This document shows, in pieces, positions 5,083 to 7,201 of a stretch of DNA of 7,201 nt. This DNA is from Reyranella sp. (lineage in GTDB: Bacteria; Pseudomonadota; Alphaproteobacteria; Reyranellales; Reyranellaceae), in the NCBI GenBank assembly GCA_030679805.1, contig JAUXST010000120.1, positions 1 through 7,201 of the forward strand, written 5' to 3'. Under the pieces are notes generated by a model that was given only the letters and a program-made list of their open reading frames with translations, ran no database searches and had not been told where the DNA came from. Every line of letters begins with the position of its first letter. Positions within the stretch are counted from its first letter, which is position 1. Position numbers and translations under genes: made by a program.

Positions 5083-6831
5083 ATGGCAACCGCCAAGCGA
5101 CGCGCGACGGCCCCATCGAAGAAGGCCACCGGCCTGCGCCAGGGCCTCGCCACCTACGGCGATGCGGGCTTTTCGTTGTTCCTGCGCAAGGCCTTCATCA
5201 AGGCGGCTGGCTACACCGACGACGCGCTCGACCGGCCAATCGTGGGGATCACCAACACCTTCAGCGACTTCAACCCCTGCCACGGCAATGTTCCCGACCT
5301 GATCGAGTCGGTGAAGCGGGGCATCCTTCTGCAGGGCGCGCTGCCGATGGTGTTCCCCACCATCTCGATCCACGAGAGCTTCTCGCACCCGACCAGCATG
5401 TATCTGCGCAACCTGATGGCGATGGATACCGAGGAGATGGTGCGCGCGCAGCCGATGGATTCCGTCGTCATGATCGGCGGCTGCGACAAGACCCTGCCGG
5501 CCCAGCTCATGGCCGCCGCCAGCGCCGACCGTCCCGCCATCGTGCTGCCGGTCGGCCCGATGCTAGTAGGTCACTTCAAGGGCGAGGTCCTGGGTGCCTG
5601 CACCGACTGCCGTCGCCTGTGGGGCCAGTATCGCGCCGGTACCTTCTCCGATGCTGACATCCAGCAGGTGAGCGAGCGGCTGGCGCCGACCAAGGGCACC
5701 TGCATGGTGATGGGCACCGCCAGCACCATGGGCTGTATGGTCGAGACACTGGGCATGGGCCTTCCCAGCAGCGGTTCGATTCCGGCTACGCATTCCGACC
5801 GCCTGCGCATCGCCGAAGCCACCGGCAAGCGCGCGGCCGAGATGGCCAGGAGCGGCGGGCCGAAGCCCAGCGAGATCATGACGAAGGCAGCCTTCCGCAA
5901 TGCGCTTACCGTCATGCAGGCGATCGGCGGTTCGACCAATGCGCTGGTCCATCTCACCGCCGTCGCGCGCCGCCTCGGCATCCAGATCGACCTGGAGGAG
6001 TTCGACACGATCGGCCAGAACGTGCCGGTGCTGGTCGACCTGAAACCGTCCGGCGACCACTACATGGAGCACTTCCACTGGGCCGGCGGCAACTCGCGCC
6101 TGATGAAGGAGATCCGGGGCTCGCTCGACGAGACGGCGATGACCGTGAGCGGCCGTACGCTGAAGCAGGTGATCGACAAGGCCGAGATGGTGCCCAACCA
6201 GACGGTCATCCGGACGCGCAAGAATCCGATCAAGCCGACCGGCGGCATGGCCGTGTTGCGCGGCAACCTCGCGCCGCGCGGGGCGGTCATCAAGCACTCG
6301 GCGGCCTCGCCGGCATTGCTTACCCACACCGGCCGCGCCGTGGTATTCGATTCGCTGGAAGACCTCGCGCTGCGCGGCGACGATCCGAAGCTCGACGTGA
6401 CGCCCGACGATATCCTCGTGCTGCGCAATGCCGGAGCGAAGGGTGCGCCCGGCATGCCGGAGGCCGGGTCCTTCCCGATCCCGATGAAGCTCGCACGCGC
6501 CGGCGTGAAGGACATGATCCGCATCTCCGACGCCCGCATGAGCGGCACGGCGTTCGGCACCATCGTGCTGCATGTCTCGCCCGAGGCCGCCAACGGCGGA
6601 CCGCTCGCCCTGGTGAAGAACGGCGACCGCATCACGCTCGATGTGCCCAAGCGCAGGCTCGAACTGCTCGTGTCGGCCGCCGAACTCGCCAAGCGACGCA
6701 AGGCCTGGAAGGCGCCACCGCCACATCCCGGCAGCCATCGCGGCTATGCCAGCCTTTACTTCGACACGGTCCTCGAAGCCGACGAAGGCGTGGACTTCGA
6801 TTTCCTGGGATCGGCGGGCGCGAAGCGCTAG
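5083..6831 (+). CDS. IlvD/Edd-family dehydratase, sugar-acid (L-arabinonate/D-xylonate-type) subgroup
   Basis: The 582-residue enzyme probably removes water from a sugar acid to give a 2-keto-3-deoxy acid. Three cysteines expected to hold a [2Fe-2S] cluster are present: Cys66 (NPCHGNV), Cys134 (GGCDKTLPA) and Cys207 (GTCMVMGTASTMG). Mg site residues should be Glu98, Asp135 and Lys136, the Lys being carbamylated in characterised relatives. The catalytic serine is Ser487 in ISDARMSGTAFGT. As I recall the Rhizobium L-arabinonate dehydratase numbering, all of these sit at a constant offset of about seven. The MSGTAFGTIVLHVSPEAA segment is of the sugar-acid type, not the SGGTRG type of true IlvD, so branched-chain amino acid synthesis is unlikely. 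Residues 1-18 are a basic, Ala/Lys-rich tail. The ATG follows a purine-rich AGGAAAGAGAGAG stretch. The glycosyltransferase start lies 3 nt after its stop. Confidence 0.93.
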   Translation: MATAKRRATAPSKKATGLRQGLATYGDAGFSLFLRKAFIKAAGYTDDALDRPIVGITNTFSDFNPCHGNVPDLIESVKRGILLQGALPMVFPTISIHESFSHPTSMYLRNLMAMDTEEMVRAQPMDSVVMIGGCDKTLPAQLMAAASADRPAIVLPVGPMLVGHFKGEVLGACTDCRRLWGQYRAGTFSDADIQQVSERLAPTKGTCMVMGTASTMGCMVETLGMGLPSSGSIPATHSDRLRIAEATGKRAAEMARSGGPKPSEIMTKAAFRNALTVMQAIGGSTNALVHLTAVARRLGIQIDLEEFDTIGQNVPVLVDLKPSGDHYMEHFHWAGGNSRLMKEIRGSLDETAMTVSGRTLKQVIDKAEMVPNQTVIRTRKNPIKPTGGMAVLRGNLAPRGAVIKHSAASPALLTHTGRAVVFDSLEDLALRGDDPKLDVTPDDILVLRNAGAKGAPGMPEAGSFPIPMKLARAGVKDMIRISDARMSGTAFGTIVLHVSPEAANGGPLALVKNGDRITLDVPKRRLELLVSAAELAKRRKAWKAPPPHPGSHRGYASLYFDTVLEADEGVDFDFLGSAGAKR

Positions 6832-6834
6832 CGG

Positions 6835-7201
6835 ATGGCCGACACCAAGCTCCCGAAAATCTCCGTCGTCGTCACGTGCTACAACTGCCGCGACTATATC
6901 GGCGACGCGATCCGATCGGTGGCGCGCCAGACGCTACGCGATTTCGAATGCGTCATCGTCGACGACGCCTCGACCGACGATTCGGCCGCAGTGGTCCAGC
7001 GGACGCTCGACGAGCTGGCCGACTCGCGCTTCGCCCAGATCCGGCTCGACAAGAATGTCGGCCAGACCGGCGCCACACGCCGTGGGCTCGCCGCCACCAA
7101 AGCGACCTTCGTCTGCTTTCTCGATTCCGACGACCTGTGGAACGAGGACTTCCTCGAACGGCACCTCGCGGCCCACCTGAACGAGACCTACGCGGTCGGC
7201 T
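6835..7201 (+). CDS. Family 2 glycosyltransferase, N-terminal part (runs off right edge)
   Basis: The frame opens at ATG 6835 and remains open for 122 codons to the window end. The visible part is a GT-A nucleotide-sugar binding domain: first strand ISVVVTCYN (residues 9-17), an amphipathic helix with SVARQTLRDFE, the nucleotide-contacting IVDDASTDDS (Asp43-Asp44), NVGQTGATRRGL, and the metal-binding DxD segment in FLDSDDLW (Asp97-Ser-Asp99-Asp100). Such enzymes transfer a sugar from a nucleotide donor to polysaccharide, lipid or protein acceptors at the cytoplasmic face. The acceptor cannot be inferred from this fragment. The start lies 3 nt after the dehydratase stop with only a weak GCGG upstream, which suggests translational coupling. 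Confidence 0.9.
   Translation, partial: MADTKLPKISVVVTCYNCRDYIGDAIRSVARQTLRDFECVIVDDASTDDSAAVVQRTLDELADSRFAQIRLDKNVGQTGATRRGLAATKATFVCFLDSDDLWNEDFLERHLAAHLNETYAVG

Noticed and set aside
5563..6738. Long minus-strand open frame (about 390 codons) opposite the dehydratase
   Set aside because: It is His/Arg/Gly-rich antisense to a gene with intact catalytic motifs. Such frames are common opposite GC-rich genes.
1..7201. CRISPR arrays, tRNA or rRNA genes, insertion sequences, toxin-antitoxin pairs
   Set aside because: No regularly spaced repeats, RNA gene signatures, transposase motifs or recognisable toxin folds were seen. The two small unknowns do not match a known toxin-antitoxin family and are separated by the repressor gene.

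Overview
The window is high-GC bacterial DNA. Codon use, the tandem-domain universal stress protein, the S24-type repressor with its short N-terminal HTH, and the DUF6362-like protein all suggest an alphaproteobacterium (Rhizobiales or Rhodospirillales type). This is a judgement from protein style, and I cannot name a genus.

Left part (1-2001), all on the minus strand: the N-terminal end of an unidentified membrane-anchored protein that runs off the left edge; a tandem UspA-type universal stress protein just upstream of it; a 371-nt gap holding only one doubtful small ORF with atypical codons; and an isochorismatase-family cysteine hydrolase with its own likely promoter.

Middle part (2061-3904), a compact regulatory module: two overlapping minus-strand genes (an 88-aa conserved-looking unknown and a 155-aa DUF6362-like helix-turn-helix protein) diverge from a phage-type S24 repressor on the plus strand. 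The repressor is followed by a 96-aa unknown. A perfect 17-bp palindrome sits exactly between the -35 and -10 boxes of the promoter in front of the 96-aa gene. Ten bases of that palindrome recur in the divergent promoter region. I read these as operators of the neighbouring repressor, so that it would control itself, the divergent pair and the downstream operon. No integrase, terminase or structural phage gene is visible. The module may therefore be a domesticated phage-type switch or the edge of a larger element outside the window.

Right part (3925-7201), plus strand: a monomeric-sarcosine-oxidase-like flavoenzyme, an IlvD/Edd-family dehydratase of the sugar-acid (arabinonate/xylonate) subgroup, and the first 122 codons of a family 2 glycosyltransferase cut by the right edge. 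Gaps of 20, 36 and 3 nt suggest that the 96-aa gene and these three enzymes form one operon behind the palindrome-controlled promoter. How an amine oxidase, a sugar-acid dehydratase and a glycosyltransferase would work together is not evident from the sequence.

The most interesting signal is the repressor-operator module: a repressor that keeps its Ser-Lys dyad but lacks an obvious Ala-Gly cleavage site, apparently controlling metabolic enzymes and uncharacterised small proteins.
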